From Arcanobacterium phocae (lineage in GTDB: Bacteria > Actinomycetota > Actinomycetes > Actinomycetales > Actinomycetaceae): 64,000 bases of DNA. A program made the translations under genes and the position numbers. The DNA is taken from NCBI RefSeq assembly GCF_900105865.1, contig NZ_LT629804.1, positions 1,736,001-1,800,000 on the forward strand, given 5' to 3'. Below, in pieces: positions 28,417 to 37,900 of this stretch (within the stretch, counting starts at the first letter, position 1; each line of letters begins with the position of its first letter). The notes under the pieces were generated by a model. It was not told the DNA's origin. It was given only the letters and a program-made list of their open reading frames with translations, and searched no databases.

Positions 28417-28869
28417 TCATTGCGCTTCTTCGGCACGGAGCTGAGAAATAGCAGATTCAAAATCTTCCAAGGTATCGAAGCTCGAATAAACAGAGGCAAA
28501 CCTCAAGTACGCGATCTGATCAAGGTGCCGGAGTGGATTAAGGATCTCACGGCCGATATCGTGAGCATGGATCTGCGCAAGACCCTGAGCACGAATACTC
28601 TCTTCAACTTGCTGTGCTAAAACAGCAAGTTGATCATCAGTTACTGGACGACCTTGGCATGCCTTGCCCACGCCAGCAATAATTTTTTCCCGCGAAAATG
28701 CCTCTGACGTGCCCGACCGCTTAATAACCATAAGCGTAGCGGTTTCAGATGTAGAAAAACGCCGTTTGCACTGCGGGCATTCACGACGGCGACGAATAAC
28801 TGTACCGTCATCTGATGTACGAGTATCAATAACACGCGAATCCGCGTAGCGACAGAAAGGACAATGCAT
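28417..28869 (-). CDS. nrdR: Transcriptional repressor NrdR
   Basis: A 150-residue repressor of ribonucleotide reductase genes. An N-terminal zinc ribbon [17 protein letters not shown] ... [16 protein letters not shown] holds the two CxxC pairs, followed by an ATP-cone domain (about 50-140, [18 protein letters not shown] ... [17 protein letters not shown]). The frame is open 7 codons further upstream, but MHCPFC is the invariant start of the family. It lies downstream of the LysM gene and lexA locus, a common actinobacterial order. Confidence 0.95.
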   Translation of the reverse strand: MHCPFCRYADSRVIDTRTSDDGTVIRRRRECPQCKRRFSTSETATLMVIKRSGTSEAFSREKIIAGVGKACQGRPVTDDQLAVLAQQVEESIRAQGLAQIHAHDIGREILNPLRHLDQIAYLRFASVYSSFDTLEDFESAISQLRAEEAQ

Positions 28870-28923
28870 GTTCCAACAATAGCGCGTCATGACACATTTT
28901 ACATATCAAACAATTCACATAAA

Positions 28924-29550
28924 TTAATATTGTGGCAAAACTAGTTCCTGGCCAGGCTGAATTAAACCCCCGTCTAAGGCATTAAGAGCATAAATATCAG
29001 CAATGATCTGCGATGGATCCACCGGCGCGTCGAGGCTAGAAGCGATAGAAGCTACAGTCTCCCCCGGCTGAACAACACGAATTTGTCCGCTATCAGGAGC
29101 TAAATCAAAAATCCCAACAACGGCAAGACCCGCCACCACAGACATAGCCATAAGCCCAATGAATTGAAAAACTTTGCGTAGCTGAAGACTTACGATCATC
29201 TCTCGCAATTGCTCATAACCTGATTGCATCTGGAAAGACAGCGAATCCATCTCCAAAGAACTTATACGAGCAACATGCCTTCCAGTTTCATCTAGCGCGT
29301 GAGCGCGGTTAGCCACTACCCACTGCGTGTCTCCGTCCGAAATATATGCAGGCGTCTGAGCCGAAAGAACGGCATATAAAAGTCCACAGCCATTACTTTG
29401 CGGCCGATCTGGTCGAATGGTGCGACGTGGTGTGCGCACGCGATCGGGAATAGGCTGCACTGGTGTACGAACTGCCTTTAATAATGGCTTTGCGCGGTGA
29501 CGAGCTTCTTTTTCGCGGACATTATATTCACGCATATCTACAACCGACAT
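28924..29550 (-). CDS. LysM-domain membrane protein, probable SOS-induced division inhibitor
   Basis: A 208-residue protein with a basic cytoplasmic N-terminal region, one transmembrane segment (about 133-152, FIGLMAMSVVAGLAVVGIF) and a C-terminal LysM domain (about 164-208, VQPGETVASIASSLDAP ... GLIQPGQELVLP). It is divergent from lexA and its start lies 22 bp from an SOS box. LysM proteins divergent from lexA in other Gram-positives (YneA in Bacillus, ChiZ/Rv2719c in mycobacteria) stop division during DNA damage. By position, layout and promoter this is the counterpart; that function is inferred. nrdR follows after about 54 bp. Confidence 0.8.
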   Translation of the reverse strand: MSVVDMREYNVREKEARHRAKPLLKAVRTPVQPIPDRVRTPRRTIRPDRPQSNGCGLLYAVLSAQTPAYISDGDTQWVVANRAHALDETGRHVARISSLEMDSLSFQMQSGYEQLREMIVSLQLRKVFQFIGLMAMSVVAGLAVVGIFDLAPDSGQIRVVQPGETVASIASSLDAPVDPSQIIADIYALNALDGGLIQPGQELVLPQY

Positions 29551-29572
29551 AACAGCTCCTCATAATCCTGGT

Positions 29573-29588
29573 TCGAACATCTGTTCTA
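29573..29588. promoter_or_regulatory. LexA-binding SOS box 1
   Basis: TCGAACATCTGTTCTA, one mismatch from the actinobacterial/Bacillus-type palindrome with CGAAC-N4-GTTCG core. It is nearest the LysM gene. Confidence 0.85.
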
Positions 29589-29615
29589 ATGGTAATACAA
29601 GTACCGCAGTTTGTC

Positions 29616-29631
29616 TAGAACATCTGTTCGA
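29616..29631. promoter_or_regulatory. LexA-binding SOS box 2
   Basis: TAGAACATCTGTTCGA, the near-mirror of box 1, 43 bp away, in the lexA/LysM divergent region. Confidence 0.85.
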
Positions 29632-29637
29632 TAGCGT

Positions 29638-29653
29638 CCGAACAAATGTTTGA
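29638..29653. promoter_or_regulatory. LexA-binding SOS box 3
   Basis: CCGAACAAATGTTTGA, a weaker palindrome (GAAC-N4-GTTT) 22 bp from box 2. Close spacing of three boxes points to cooperative LexA control of both divergent genes. Confidence 0.7.
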
Positions 29654-29805
29654 TTCTTTGCAGTATCTGCATTAGGCTTTGTTATAAGCAAAACATGAGC
29701 CTCCCACATACTTTGATGATCACTAGCAGAATCATCATTCACTGTTAGGACTTAGCTTTGTGTTTGTTCAACCACGTCCCCTGAAAGCCAAGAAAGAGAA
29801 CTCCA

Positions 29806-30507
29806 ATGACTCGGCTACCAATACTCACTCAACGTCAGCTAGCCATCGTTGATGCTCTCAAAAGCCTTCTAGCTCAACAGGGCTATTCACCGACTGTTCG
29901 AGAAATTGGCGAAGCTGTCGGCCTGAAATCTCCTTCATCAGTGAAACATCAACTTGATGCATTACTAAAGGCCGGAATCATTTCCCACGATCCCAACCGA
30001 TCGCGGACTTTGGATCTCACCGATCTTGGTCGCCAGCTAGATACCAGCACTGGCGAGTTTCGTACAGAAACATTTCCTGACGCTGCGGCTTCATTTAACA
30101 AGGGTGAGGAGCCTTCATCCGAACCATCGATCAGCTTCGTCAACGTTCCGTTAGTTGGACGAATTGCAGCCGGAACACCTATTCTTGCGGAGCAACTGAT
30201 CGAGGATACGTTCCCACTTCCCCGTCAGCTAACCGGGTACGGCGAGCTCTTCATGCTCCAAGTCAGTGGAGACTCCATGATCGATGCTGCGATTTGTGAC
30301 GGCGACTGGGTGGTTGTACGTCGCCAGCCAAATGCCGAGCAAGGTGAAATCGTGGCAGCAATGATCGATGGCGAAGCTACTGTGAAAGTTCTATCTCGCA
30401 CCGACGGCCACCAGTGGCTTCTTCCACGTAATCCTGACTACTCACCAATTCCTGCAGATAACGCCCAAATTATTGGGCGGATCGTCACCGTTCTACGTTC
30501 ACTCTGA
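29806..30507 (+). CDS. lexA: SOS repressor LexA
   Basis: A 233-residue repressor-protease. The N-terminal winged helix-turn-helix covers LTQRQLAIVDALKSLLAQQGYSP ... GEAVGLKSPSSVKHQLDALL (about 6-56). An acidic linker leads to the peptidase S24 domain: self-cleavage site GRIAAG (Ala-Gly, about 123-124), catalytic Ser in VSGDSMIDAAI (about 157) and Lys in GEATVKVL (about 194). Three SOS boxes lie upstream, 150-230 bp before the start, as expected for autoregulation. Confidence 0.96.
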   Translation: MTRLPILTQRQLAIVDALKSLLAQQGYSPTVREIGEAVGLKSPSSVKHQLDALLKAGIISHDPNRSRTLDLTDLGRQLDTSTGEFRTETFPDAAASFNKGEEPSSEPSISFVNVPLVGRIAAGTPILAEQLIEDTFPLPRQLTGYGELFMLQVSGDSMIDAAICDGDWVVVRRQPNAEQGEIVAAMIDGEATVKVLSRTDGHQWLLPRNPDYSPIPADNAQIIGRIVTVLRSL

Positions 30508-30531
30508 TTCCACTGAGAGACGCTTTGTTCG

Positions 30532-32466
30532 TCAACTATCTTGCGCCAGACGTTGTAGAACCTCTCGAACAATCCACGGATCCGTCGTCGGCCACATTTT
30601 CGGCATAGACGCCAATAGGAAACTCGAATACCGTGCCGTTCGCAGCCGCGGATCAAGAACCGCCACAACACCGCGGTCAGTGGTTCGACGCAACAAGCGC
30701 CCTGCTCCCTGTGCCAATAACAAAGCTGCTTGAGTCGCCATAACGCTCATAAAACCATTGCCACCATTATGGTTGGCAGCCTCTGAACGCGCCTGCATTA
30801 ACGGATCGTTAGGACGAGGAAACGGAATCCGGTCGATAATCACCAGCCGGCAAGTTCTGCCCGGAACGTCGACTCCCTGCCATAAGGAGATCGTTCCAAA
30901 TAAACACGCATCTTCATCGTCCGCGAAATTTTTAACCAACGTTGATAACTGATCTTCGCCCTGAACAAATACTGAAACATCTACCCGATCTCGCACATAC
31001 TCAGCAGCCCGCTCAGCGGCGGCTCGCGAGGTAAACAGAACAAGTGCACCGCCATGCGAAGCTTGGATAAGTTCTACCATTTCTGCAAGCGACTCGTCCC
31101 CATACCCGTTCTTGTCAGGAACAGGCAAATGCTTAGCAACATACAGAACGCCCTGCTTTTCTGGCGTAAACGGACTGCCGACGTCTATACCTTCCCAAGG
31201 CCCTTGGCTCGGAAAATCTAGCCCTGTTCGCACTGCCATGGCGTCGAACGTTCCATTGATTTTCAGCGTCGCCGACGTCAAAACGGTTGCTCGATTATCA
31301 AACAACTCATCGGCAATAGCGCCAGCAACTTCTAGCGGCGCGGCATACAACACCCCAACGCCATCGCTAAACTCAGTCTTCCAGACAACAAGCGTTTCGT
31401 TAACAATCGCGTCAGAAAGCAGATCATCACACAGGTCCACCATTTCACTCAACCGCGAGCGCAAAATCTGTTTTGCAATTGCTTGATCCTCATCCTTGCC
31501 AGACAGGCCAGTAGCGTACTCCCCAGCTTCTTGAATCCGCCCAGTTAAACGCGCAATCGCATCAAACATATCTTGGGAAAAAGCAGTGATTCGTCCCTCA
31601 GGAAGATCTGCTAAAAGACCTAATAATTCGTCGGCAGATTCGTCAAGATCACAATCGCCTAGCCCAGATTTACGTAAGAGTCGAGCGATACTTGTGATGT
31701 CGTATTTTGATAACACCCGAGTAAGCTGACCAGTAACTCGATCAACAAGTTCATGAGCCTCATCGATAATGAACGCTTGAGCTTCAGGCAAAACCGGTGT
31801 ACCGGTTGCTGCAATTCCCAACATGGCGTGATTAGTTACGACGACGGGAGCGTCATCTGCAGCTTCGCGAGCCAAATAAGGGAAGCAACTCTGCCTGACG
31901 GGACATTTTTCTCCAATACATTCCCGTTTCGGTACGGAGACCTGGGCCCATGCCTTATCAGACACTCCCGGGACAAGATCGTCACGGTCGCCAGTATCTG
32001 TACTCATTGCCCATTCGCGCGCTCTGACTATCTCCTCGCCCGTCGCAGTTGCTCCTACTTCACCCTCTGCACGTGACAGTAGCGTTCCTTCTTCCGGGTA
32101 ACCGCCGGTAGCCTTGCGTAAACACACGTAGTTGTTCCACCCTTTGAGCAACGCAATATCCACGTGCAGACCCAATTCGTCATGCAAAGCATCTTTGACA
32201 CGTGGCGCATCATGCAACATAATCTGACGTTGCAAAGCCAAGGTTGCCGTCGAAATAATCGCCCGTTTGCCGCTGGTAGCAGCCCACGACATAACCGGGA
32301 CAAGATATCCAAAAGATTTTCCAGTTCCAGTTCCTGCCTGAATGAGGAGATGATCGTCGTCTTCAAGAGCTTGTGCCACCCGTTGCGCCATCGTCACTTG
32401 CCCTTCGCGTGTAGTGCCGCCTACCGAAGCAACAACCTGCGACAGCAAAGGTTCGACATCACTCAC
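30532..32466 (-). CDS. DinG-family ATP-dependent DNA helicase
   Basis: A 644-residue XPD/DinG-like superfamily 2 helicase. Walker A is QAGTGTGKSFGYLVPV (about 39-54) and the DEAH box is FIIDEAHELVDRV (about 238-250). A probable 4Fe-4S cluster is built from a Cys in NNYVCLRKATGG and the group RECIGEKCPVRQSCFPY (about 187-203). Motifs V/VI are LFGTISLWQGVDVPGRTCRLVIIDRIPFP and QGAGRLLRRTTDRG. It overlaps hflX by 8 bp. DinG helicases unwind D-loops and DNA-RNA hybrids in repair. Confidence 0.9.
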   Translation of the reverse strand: MSDVEPLLSQVVASVGGTTREGQVTMAQRVAQALEDDDHLLIQAGTGTGKSFGYLVPVMSWAATSGKRAIISTATLALQRQIMLHDAPRVKDALHDELGLHVDIALLKGWNNYVCLRKATGGYPEEGTLLSRAEGEVGATATGEEIVRAREWAMSTDTGDRDDLVPGVSDKAWAQVSVPKRECIGEKCPVRQSCFPYLAREAADDAPVVVTNHAMLGIAATGTPVLPEAQAFIIDEAHELVDRVTGQLTRVLSKYDITSIARLLRKSGLGDCDLDESADELLGLLADLPEGRITAFSQDMFDAIARLTGRIQEAGEYATGLSGKDEDQAIAKQILRSRLSEMVDLCDDLLSDAIVNETLVVWKTEFSDGVGVLYAAPLEVAGAIADELFDNRATVLTSATLKINGTFDAMAVRTGLDFPSQGPWEGIDVGSPFTPEKQGVLYVAKHLPVPDKNGYGDESLAEMVELIQASHGGALVLFTSRAAAERAAEYVRDRVDVSVFVQGEDQLSTLVKNFADDEDACLFGTISLWQGVDVPGRTCRLVIIDRIPFPRPNDPLMQARSEAANHNGGNGFMSVMATQAALLLAQGAGRLLRRTTDRGVVAVLDPRLRTARYSSFLLASMPKMWPTTDPWIVREVLQRLAQDS

Positions 32467-33910
32467 GGTGCATCAATCCCGCATCAACTAACATGCCAGC
32501 GATTTCCTCCGTGACATGAGCATTAAGATGGGTTCCGTCTGCGGTAAATGACTCGGCGAAGATCTCGCCGTCGTCGTGAATCCGGGAAACGATATCCCCA
32601 CGTGAGAACGGAATCGTCACGTCAATCAGAATATTTGGGCGAGGTAACAACTGGTCAATGCGGTCGTAAAGTTCGTCAATACCTTCGCCAGTAACCGCCG
32701 AGACCAGAACTGATTCTGGGTATCGGGAACGCAACGTAGCGACGTCGATCGGATCGGCAAGATCGGCTTTCGACAATACAATTAGCTCACGAACGTTTTC
32801 CGCTCCGGGGACATCGGCCAGTACCTTACGCACCGCCTGGATCTGCCCAACAGGATCATGATGCGAGGCATCAACGACGTGTAATAGCAGATCTGCCGAA
32901 CCAACCTCTTCCAGTGTAGACCGAAACGCCTCAACCAATTGGGTTGGAAGATTACGCACGAATCCTACCGTGTCCGTCAGCGTATACGGGCGCCCATCCT
33001 TTGTTTCCGTACGCCGTACAGTAGGATCGAGTGTTGCAAAGAGTGCGTTCTCGACAAGCACGCCCGCACCGGTTAACGTGTTAAGTAGGGACGACTTCCC
33101 TGCGTTGGTGTACCCGACGACGACGACAGCTGGCACTGCATTTTTTGTTCGAGATGCCCGGCGAGTCACTCGTGCCGGCTTCATCGCCTTAATATCTGCT
33201 CGAAGCTTCGCCATTCGGGTACGAATACGACGGCGGTCAAGTTCGAGCTGGGTTTCGCCAGGACCACGTGAACCAATACCAGCGCCACCAGCAACTCGAC
33301 CACCTGCCTGCCGAGACATCGAATCGCCCCAACCACGCAATCGAGGTAGCAAGTATTCTAGTTGGGCAAGCTCAACTTGCGCCTTGCCCTCTTTAGACTT
33401 GGCATGCTGAGCAAAAATATCAAGGATCAACGCGGTCCGGTCAATAACTTTCACGTTGACGACATCTTCTAGCGCACGGCGCTGGGATGGAGCCAGTTCA
33501 GAATCAACAATCACCGTGTCTGCTTCATGGACTTGCACAATCTCGGCAAGCTCCTTCGCTTTACCTGAGCCGAGATAGGTTGCTGGATCAGGCAACTGGC
33601 GGCGTTGAATAAGTCCATCGAGAACGGTAGAACCAGCTGTCTCGGCCAATGCAGCGAGCTCGCGCAACGAATCTTGTGCTCCCGCGTATGGTCCTTCTTG
33701 CCATAAGCCAACAAGCACAACACGTTCTAGCCTCAGCTGACGGTACTCAACATCAACCTTATCGTCCACATGAGTTGCGAGGCTTGATACTCGTTTCAGT
33801 GAAGAGCGCTCTTCTCGATCTAGAGACTCGCCAGCCCACTGCCCTTCGTAAGCTGGATTCTCTTGTAACGCAGTCCCCTCGTATGAGGATAGATCAACGT
33901 GCTTTTTCAT
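32459..33910 (-). CDS. hflX: Ribosome-associated GTPase HflX
   Basis: At least 483 residues. HflX splits stalled 70S ribosomes. The N-terminal HflX domain includes GSTVLDGLIQRRQLPDPATYLGSGKA and a Gly/Arg-rich linker (GGRVAGGAGIGSRGPGETQLELDRR). The G domain shows G1 GYTNAGKSSLLNTL, G3 DTVGFVRNLP and G4 LSKAD. The ATG at 33910 has no Shine-Dalgarno. Reading the same frame 18 codons upstream reaches an ATT (33962-33964) six bases after AAGGAG, with no ATG, GTG or TTG in between; translation may really start there, giving about 501 residues. Confidence 0.92.
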   Translation of the reverse strand: MKKHVDLSSYEGTALQENPAYEGQWAGESLDREERSSLKRVSSLATHVDDKVDVEYRQLRLERVVLVGLWQEGPYAGAQDSLRELAALAETAGSTVLDGLIQRRQLPDPATYLGSGKAKELAEIVQVHEADTVIVDSELAPSQRRALEDVVNVKVIDRTALILDIFAQHAKSKEGKAQVELAQLEYLLPRLRGWGDSMSRQAGGRVAGGAGIGSRGPGETQLELDRRRIRTRMAKLRADIKAMKPARVTRRASRTKNAVPAVVVVGYTNAGKSSLLNTLTGAGVLVENALFATLDPTVRRTETKDGRPYTLTDTVGFVRNLPTQLVEAFRSTLEEVGSADLLLHVVDASHHDPVGQIQAVRKVLADVPGAENVRELIVLSKADLADPIDVATLRSRYPESVLVSAVTGEGIDELYDRIDQLLPRPNILIDVTIPFSRGDIVSRIHDDGEIFAESFTADGTHLNAHVTEEIAGMLVDAGLMHRE

Positions 33911-34064
33911 TGGATCATCGTGCTGGTCAGAACCAACTGGACGTGACGGCTTGTTAGCAGAAATAGGGTTCTCCTTATGACTATAGTTAGGTCTCTATTA
34001 TCTCACTTCTTTTCCCCCTTGCCCAACGTGGACATTCACACATGTGCCACGTATCGTTGTGTAG

Positions 34065-34697
34065 GTGAATGACCATTATTTTTCTGATTCTCCGCACGTG
34101 GCCTCAGCTCCCACTAAACGCACATATTCAGCGCTAGGGCAGCAATGGACAGTCACCACTGATGCCGGAGTTTTTTCGCCTTCAGGGCTAGATAAAGGCA
34201 CTGCCGTACTACTGCATAAGGTCCCGATTTTTGACCTTCCCGACGACGCACTGGTTGCCGATGTAGGTTGTGGATGGGGCCCCATTACCTTGGCGCTGGC
34301 CCACACGTATCCACAGACCAGAATTTTAGCTAGTGATGTCAACGAACGGGCTCTTGATTTGGCTTCACGCAATGTTGTAGACGCAGGTTTTACGAACGTT
34401 GAGGTTGGTCTAGCACCCGATATGATTTCCCGGCTCACGAGCGAAATTGCGGCAGGACAGCACAAAGGTATCGACCTTATCTGGTCTAATCCACCAATCC
34501 GCATTGGCAAAGACGCCCTGCATGAGTTGCTAGCGACTTGGATGGGCTTGCTGTCTCCTACCGGGGAGGCATTCTGGGTTGTTCAGAAGAACTTGGGCGC
34601 AGATTCTCTAGCCAAGTGGCTCAATAATTCCGGTTTCCCGACTGAAAAGATTGGTTCAGCAAAGGGCTTTAGAGTTCTTCACTCGCGTCGGAGATAA
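34065..34697 (+). CDS. Class I SAM-dependent methyltransferase (RsmC/MTS domain)
   Basis: A 210-residue small-domain methyltransferase. It has VADVGCGWGPITLALAHTYP (SAM loop, about 64-83), ASDVNERALDLASRNVVDAGF, and the NPPxxxG substrate motif SNPPIRIGKDALHE (about 144-157), as in RsmC/RlmG-type N2-guanine enzymes. The target is unknown; an rRNA guanine is likely. Start is GTG (34065). Its 3-prime end overlaps miaA by 29 bp (convergent). Confidence 0.85.
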   Translation: MNDHYFSDSPHVASAPTKRTYSALGQQWTVTTDAGVFSPSGLDKGTAVLLHKVPIFDLPDDALVADVGCGWGPITLALAHTYPQTRILASDVNERALDLASRNVVDAGFTNVEVGLAPDMISRLTSEIAAGQHKGIDLIWSNPPIRIGKDALHELLATWMGLLSPTGEAFWVVQKNLGADSLAKWLNNSGFPTEKIGSAKGFRVLHSRRR

Positions 34698-35610
34698 GTC
34701 GCAGAGCTTGATCGGCTGCAACTTCAACGTTGTTCTCAGCAACGTCAACCCAGCTAATACGCGGATCTCGCCGGAACCAAGTGCGCTGTTTCTTCGCCAG
34801 CCGGCGAGTATGGAAAGCCACTGATTCCACTGCTTGCGGAATATCCATCTGTTGATCAATCACGCTGATCGCCTCGGCATACCCAGTTGCTTTATGAGCG
34901 GTCGGGCTTCCCCGCAGGCCGTTTTTTAATAGTTGTTCAGTTTCTGCTATTAATCCACAGTCAAACATCATTTGAGCACGTGAGCTAATGGCCTGTTCTA
35001 ACTCTGTTTTATCTCGTCTGACGCCGATATGAATAGTTTCTTCATAGTGGCTGGTATGCCGAGGAAACACCGGCGTGTACGACTGCCCGGTAAGCCGAAC
35101 TACCTCTAGCGCACGAATAACTCTGCGCGGATTTAAAAGATTGATTGTCTGTGCAGTGAGCGGATCTTTTTCTTGTAGCTCTGCAATAAGCGACGCACCG
35201 TTATCATGTTTCCACTTATCTTCTAGCTCTGCACGAATCTGGGGATCAGTACCTGGAAAATCAAGCTCATCAAGGAGGGCACTAACATATAGCCCAGAAC
35301 CACCAACAACGATAGGAATACGACCGGCTTGATGGATTGTTGCTATATCTTCTCGGGCATATTGTTGGTAGGCAGCAACCGAAGCAGCTTGCGAGACATC
35401 AAGAACATCTAGTTGGTGATGGACAATTCCTTGGCGCTCTTCTAGGGTAGCTTTCGCAGTGCCGATATCCATGCCACGATATAATTGCATGGCATCTGCC
35501 GAGATAATTTCTACCCGATCAGGTCCGCCAAGAAACTGGGCTAGACGGATAGATAGAGCTGTTTTTCCGGACGCAGTTGGCCCGACGACAGCTATGACTG
35601 GCAACACCAT
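34669..35610 (-). CDS. miaA: tRNA dimethylallyltransferase
   Basis: A 313-residue enzyme that adds dimethylallyl to N6 of A37 in tRNAs reading UNN codons. The P-loop is VVGPTASGKTALSIRLA (about 8-24), followed by ISADAMQLYRGMDIGTAK (about 38-55), GGSGLYVSALLDELDFPG and the R-rich LLNPRRVIRALEVVRLTG. C-terminal KKQRTWFRRDPRI is typical. It follows miaB by 5 bp; MiaB completes the ms2i6A modification of the same base. Confidence 0.95.
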   Translation of the reverse strand: MVLPVIAVVGPTASGKTALSIRLAQFLGGPDRVEIISADAMQLYRGMDIGTAKATLEERQGIVHHQLDVLDVSQAASVAAYQQYAREDIATIHQAGRIPIVVGGSGLYVSALLDELDFPGTDPQIRAELEDKWKHDNGASLIAELQEKDPLTAQTINLLNPRRVIRALEVVRLTGQSYTPVFPRHTSHYEETIHIGVRRDKTELEQAISSRAQMMFDCGLIAETEQLLKNGLRGSPTAHKATGYAEAISVIDQQMDIPQAVESVAFHTRRLAKKQRTWFRRDPRISWVDVAENNVEVAADQALRLISDASEEL

Positions 35611-35615
35611 ACTGG

Positions 35616-37160
35616 CTATTTCTTCCGTACCGGAATGCTCGGAATACCAAGTGAGACTGGAGCACGCCCCGCAGCTTCTTCAGCAAGGTGTGCTTTGCGC
35701 CGTTCGCTTGCTTCATATGCGTCACCGGCACGAGTGGGGCGCACCTCAAAAAGACCACCACTAAGAGCAGAATCAGCCACCAAATGCGATGGAGCAGCGT
35801 GTGTCACGACTGCAGAGACCATGTCCCCCGGGCGAATATTGTGAGTACTGTGATCGGGTAGCCCGATATGCACGAGCCGGTTATCAGCTGCACGTCCGGT
35901 AATTCGAGCAGTCTGAGTGTCCTTACGTCCTCCATCGTGGGAGACTAAAACATCAACGCGCTGGCCGACTAATTTTTCGTTTTCTTCTAAAGTGATACGT
36001 TGTTGTAGTGCAAGGAGGCGTTGATATCGTTCCGAAGCAACCTCGGCTGGAACCTGATTGTCCATATCCGCTGCCGGAGTTCCTGGACGAGGCGAGTATA
36101 AGAATGTGAACGCCGAAGAGAAACGCGATTGTTCCACTATATCAAGGGTCTGCTGGAAGTCTTCCTCGGTTTCGCCAGGGAAACCGACAATAATATCGGT
36201 GGTGATTGCCGCGTGCGGGATTTGCTCCCGAACTCGATCTAGGATCCCTAGGAATTTCGCTGAACGATATGAGCGTCGCATCGCACGCAAAACGCGATCA
36301 GATCCGGACTGCAACGGCATATGTAGCGATGGCATAACATTAGGAGTTTCTGCCATTGCATCGATAACATCATCAGTGAAGGCAGCCGGATGAGGTGAGG
36401 TAAAGCGAACACGCTCCAGACCTTCGATATCGCCACATGAGCGAAGCAGTTTAGCAAATGCGCCACGATCCCCAAAACCAACGCCGTATGAATTGACATT
36501 CTGTCCCAACAGCGTAACTTCAATTGCTCCCTGAGCAACGACTGCTTCTATTTCGGCTAAAATTTCTCCTGGCCTGCGATCGCGTTCTTTTCCACGTAAA
36601 TGCGGAACGATGCAAAAAGTACAGGTATTGTTACAGCCCACGGCGATAGAAACCCACGCAGCATAGGCCGATTCTCGGTGCGCCGGAAGAGTCGAAGGGA
36701 AAACCTTGAGGGACTCTTCAATTTCAACTGCAGCTTTTTTATTATGCCGTGCACGTTCTAATAAAGTTGGAAGGACATCAAGATTGTGTGTTCCTAGGAC
36801 AACATCTACCCACGGAGCTCGCTTGATGATACCGTCTCGCAACTGCTGTGCAAGGCAACCTCCAACAGCAATTTGCATATCAGGACGAGCATCTTTCACA
36901 GATTTGAGCTGCCCAAGCTGCCCAAATAATTTATTGGCAGCATTTTCGCGAACTGAGCAGGTGTTAATCACGAGAATATCGGCGCCCTGATCACCGGCTT
37001 CAGTCGCACGAGCGGCTTTTTCGGGAACAAGTTCAACAGGAACAATTCCAGCCTGGTCTAACAAGCCAGCCATCCGCTCTGAGTCATGAACGTTCATCTG
37101 GCACCCCAGGGTACGCACAGCATAGGTTTTCACATCAGTTGGATCCAGGATTTCGTTCAT
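35616..37160 (-). CDS. miaB: tRNA-2-methylthio-N6-dimethylallyladenosine synthase
   Basis: A 514-residue radical SAM methylthiotransferase. The N-terminal UPF0004 domain carries cysteines in [24 protein letters not shown] and VGGCLAQQ for one 4Fe-4S cluster; the radical SAM cluster motif is [13 protein letters not shown] (about 174-186). A C-terminal TRAM domain ([13 protein letters not shown] ... [12 protein letters not shown]) binds tRNA. A variable 70-residue tail follows. It sits in the recA-recX-miaB-miaA run usual for actinobacteria. Confidence 0.95.
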   Translation of the reverse strand: MNEILDPTDVKTYAVRTLGCQMNVHDSERMAGLLDQAGIVPVELVPEKAARATEAGDQGADILVINTCSVRENAANKLFGQLGQLKSVKDARPDMQIAVGGCLAQQLRDGIIKRAPWVDVVLGTHNLDVLPTLLERARHNKKAAVEIEESLKVFPSTLPAHRESAYAAWVSIAVGCNNTCTFCIVPHLRGKERDRRPGEILAEIEAVVAQGAIEVTLLGQNVNSYGVGFGDRGAFAKLLRSCGDIEGLERVRFTSPHPAAFTDDVIDAMAETPNVMPSLHMPLQSGSDRVLRAMRRSYRSAKFLGILDRVREQIPHAAITTDIIVGFPGETEEDFQQTLDIVEQSRFSSAFTFLYSPRPGTPAADMDNQVPAEVASERYQRLLALQQRITLEENEKLVGQRVDVLVSHDGGRKDTQTARITGRAADNRLVHIGLPDHSTHNIRPGDMVSAVVTHAAPSHLVADSALSGGLFEVRPTRAGDAYEASERRKAHLAEEAAGRAPVSLGIPSIPVRKK

Positions 37161-37251
37161 TTCTGCCCTATCTGTCTGTCTGCCCTACAACCGGTCAGTT
37201 TAGTAGAAGGTACACACGCAAGCACCTCAAGCGAATGCGATATTAGACGCA

Positions 37252-37845
37252 TCAATAGTTAGCCGAATCCGAATCGATAGAATCGAGCGCGGACTCCACG
37301 GCATACCTAACATGATCCGGCGAAAAGCCTCGCCGGGCAAGCGCACCATACAATCGTCGCCGAATGACTAGCGGTTCTAACGATGCCATTGACCTGATTC
37401 GCCGGCACGCAAAATCGAGCGCCGCATCGCGTTCTGCCTCACTGTCAATTTGTTTAACAGCTCTGCTGATTATCTCTTGCGCGATGCCCTTGCGGACCAG
37501 TTCTTGCTGTAGACCACGACGCGAAATAGTTTTTTCGGCAAATTTTGATCTAACGTACATTGATGCGAACCGCTCATCATCGACTAAGCCTGCTTCACAA
37601 AACGATTGTATGGTCTGGTCAATAATGTTCTGCGGAACAAGATTACGCTCCATTGATTGTCGCAGTTGAAAAACGGATCGTTCCATCATTCCCAATTGGC
37701 GATAGCACAGGTCTCTCGCATATTGGATCCACTCTTCCTCGCTACGTCTTGCCGCCCGCTCTTGTTTACGCTGAGCAATTTCCGCGGCAGATCTATATTT
37801 TCTCCTACGAATGCTTTCGTCTGCGTCTTCTGCGTAATTAACCAT
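37252..37845 (-). CDS. recX: RecA regulatory protein RecX
   Basis: A 197-residue, helix-repeat protein that modulates RecA filaments. Three tandem RecX repeats are visible, for example ARDLCYRQLGMMERSVFQLRQSM (about 43-65), QSFCEAGLVDDERFASMYV (about 80-98) and the last unit around ALARRGFSPDHVRYAVE (about 168-184). An acidic/basic N-terminal extension (about 1-40) precedes them. It lies about 56 bp after recA, as usual. Confidence 0.9.
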   Translation of the reverse strand: MVNYAEDADESIRRRKYRSAAEIAQRKQERAARRSEEEWIQYARDLCYRQLGMMERSVFQLRQSMERNLVPQNIIDQTIQSFCEAGLVDDERFASMYVRSKFAEKTISRRGLQQELVRKGIAQEIISRAVKQIDSEAERDAALDFACRRIRSMASLEPLVIRRRLYGALARRGFSPDHVRYAVESALDSIDSDSANY

Positions 37846-37900
37846 AAAAATACATACCGTGCAGGGTGATCAAGCTATGCCTAACCACCCCGCTCACGCG

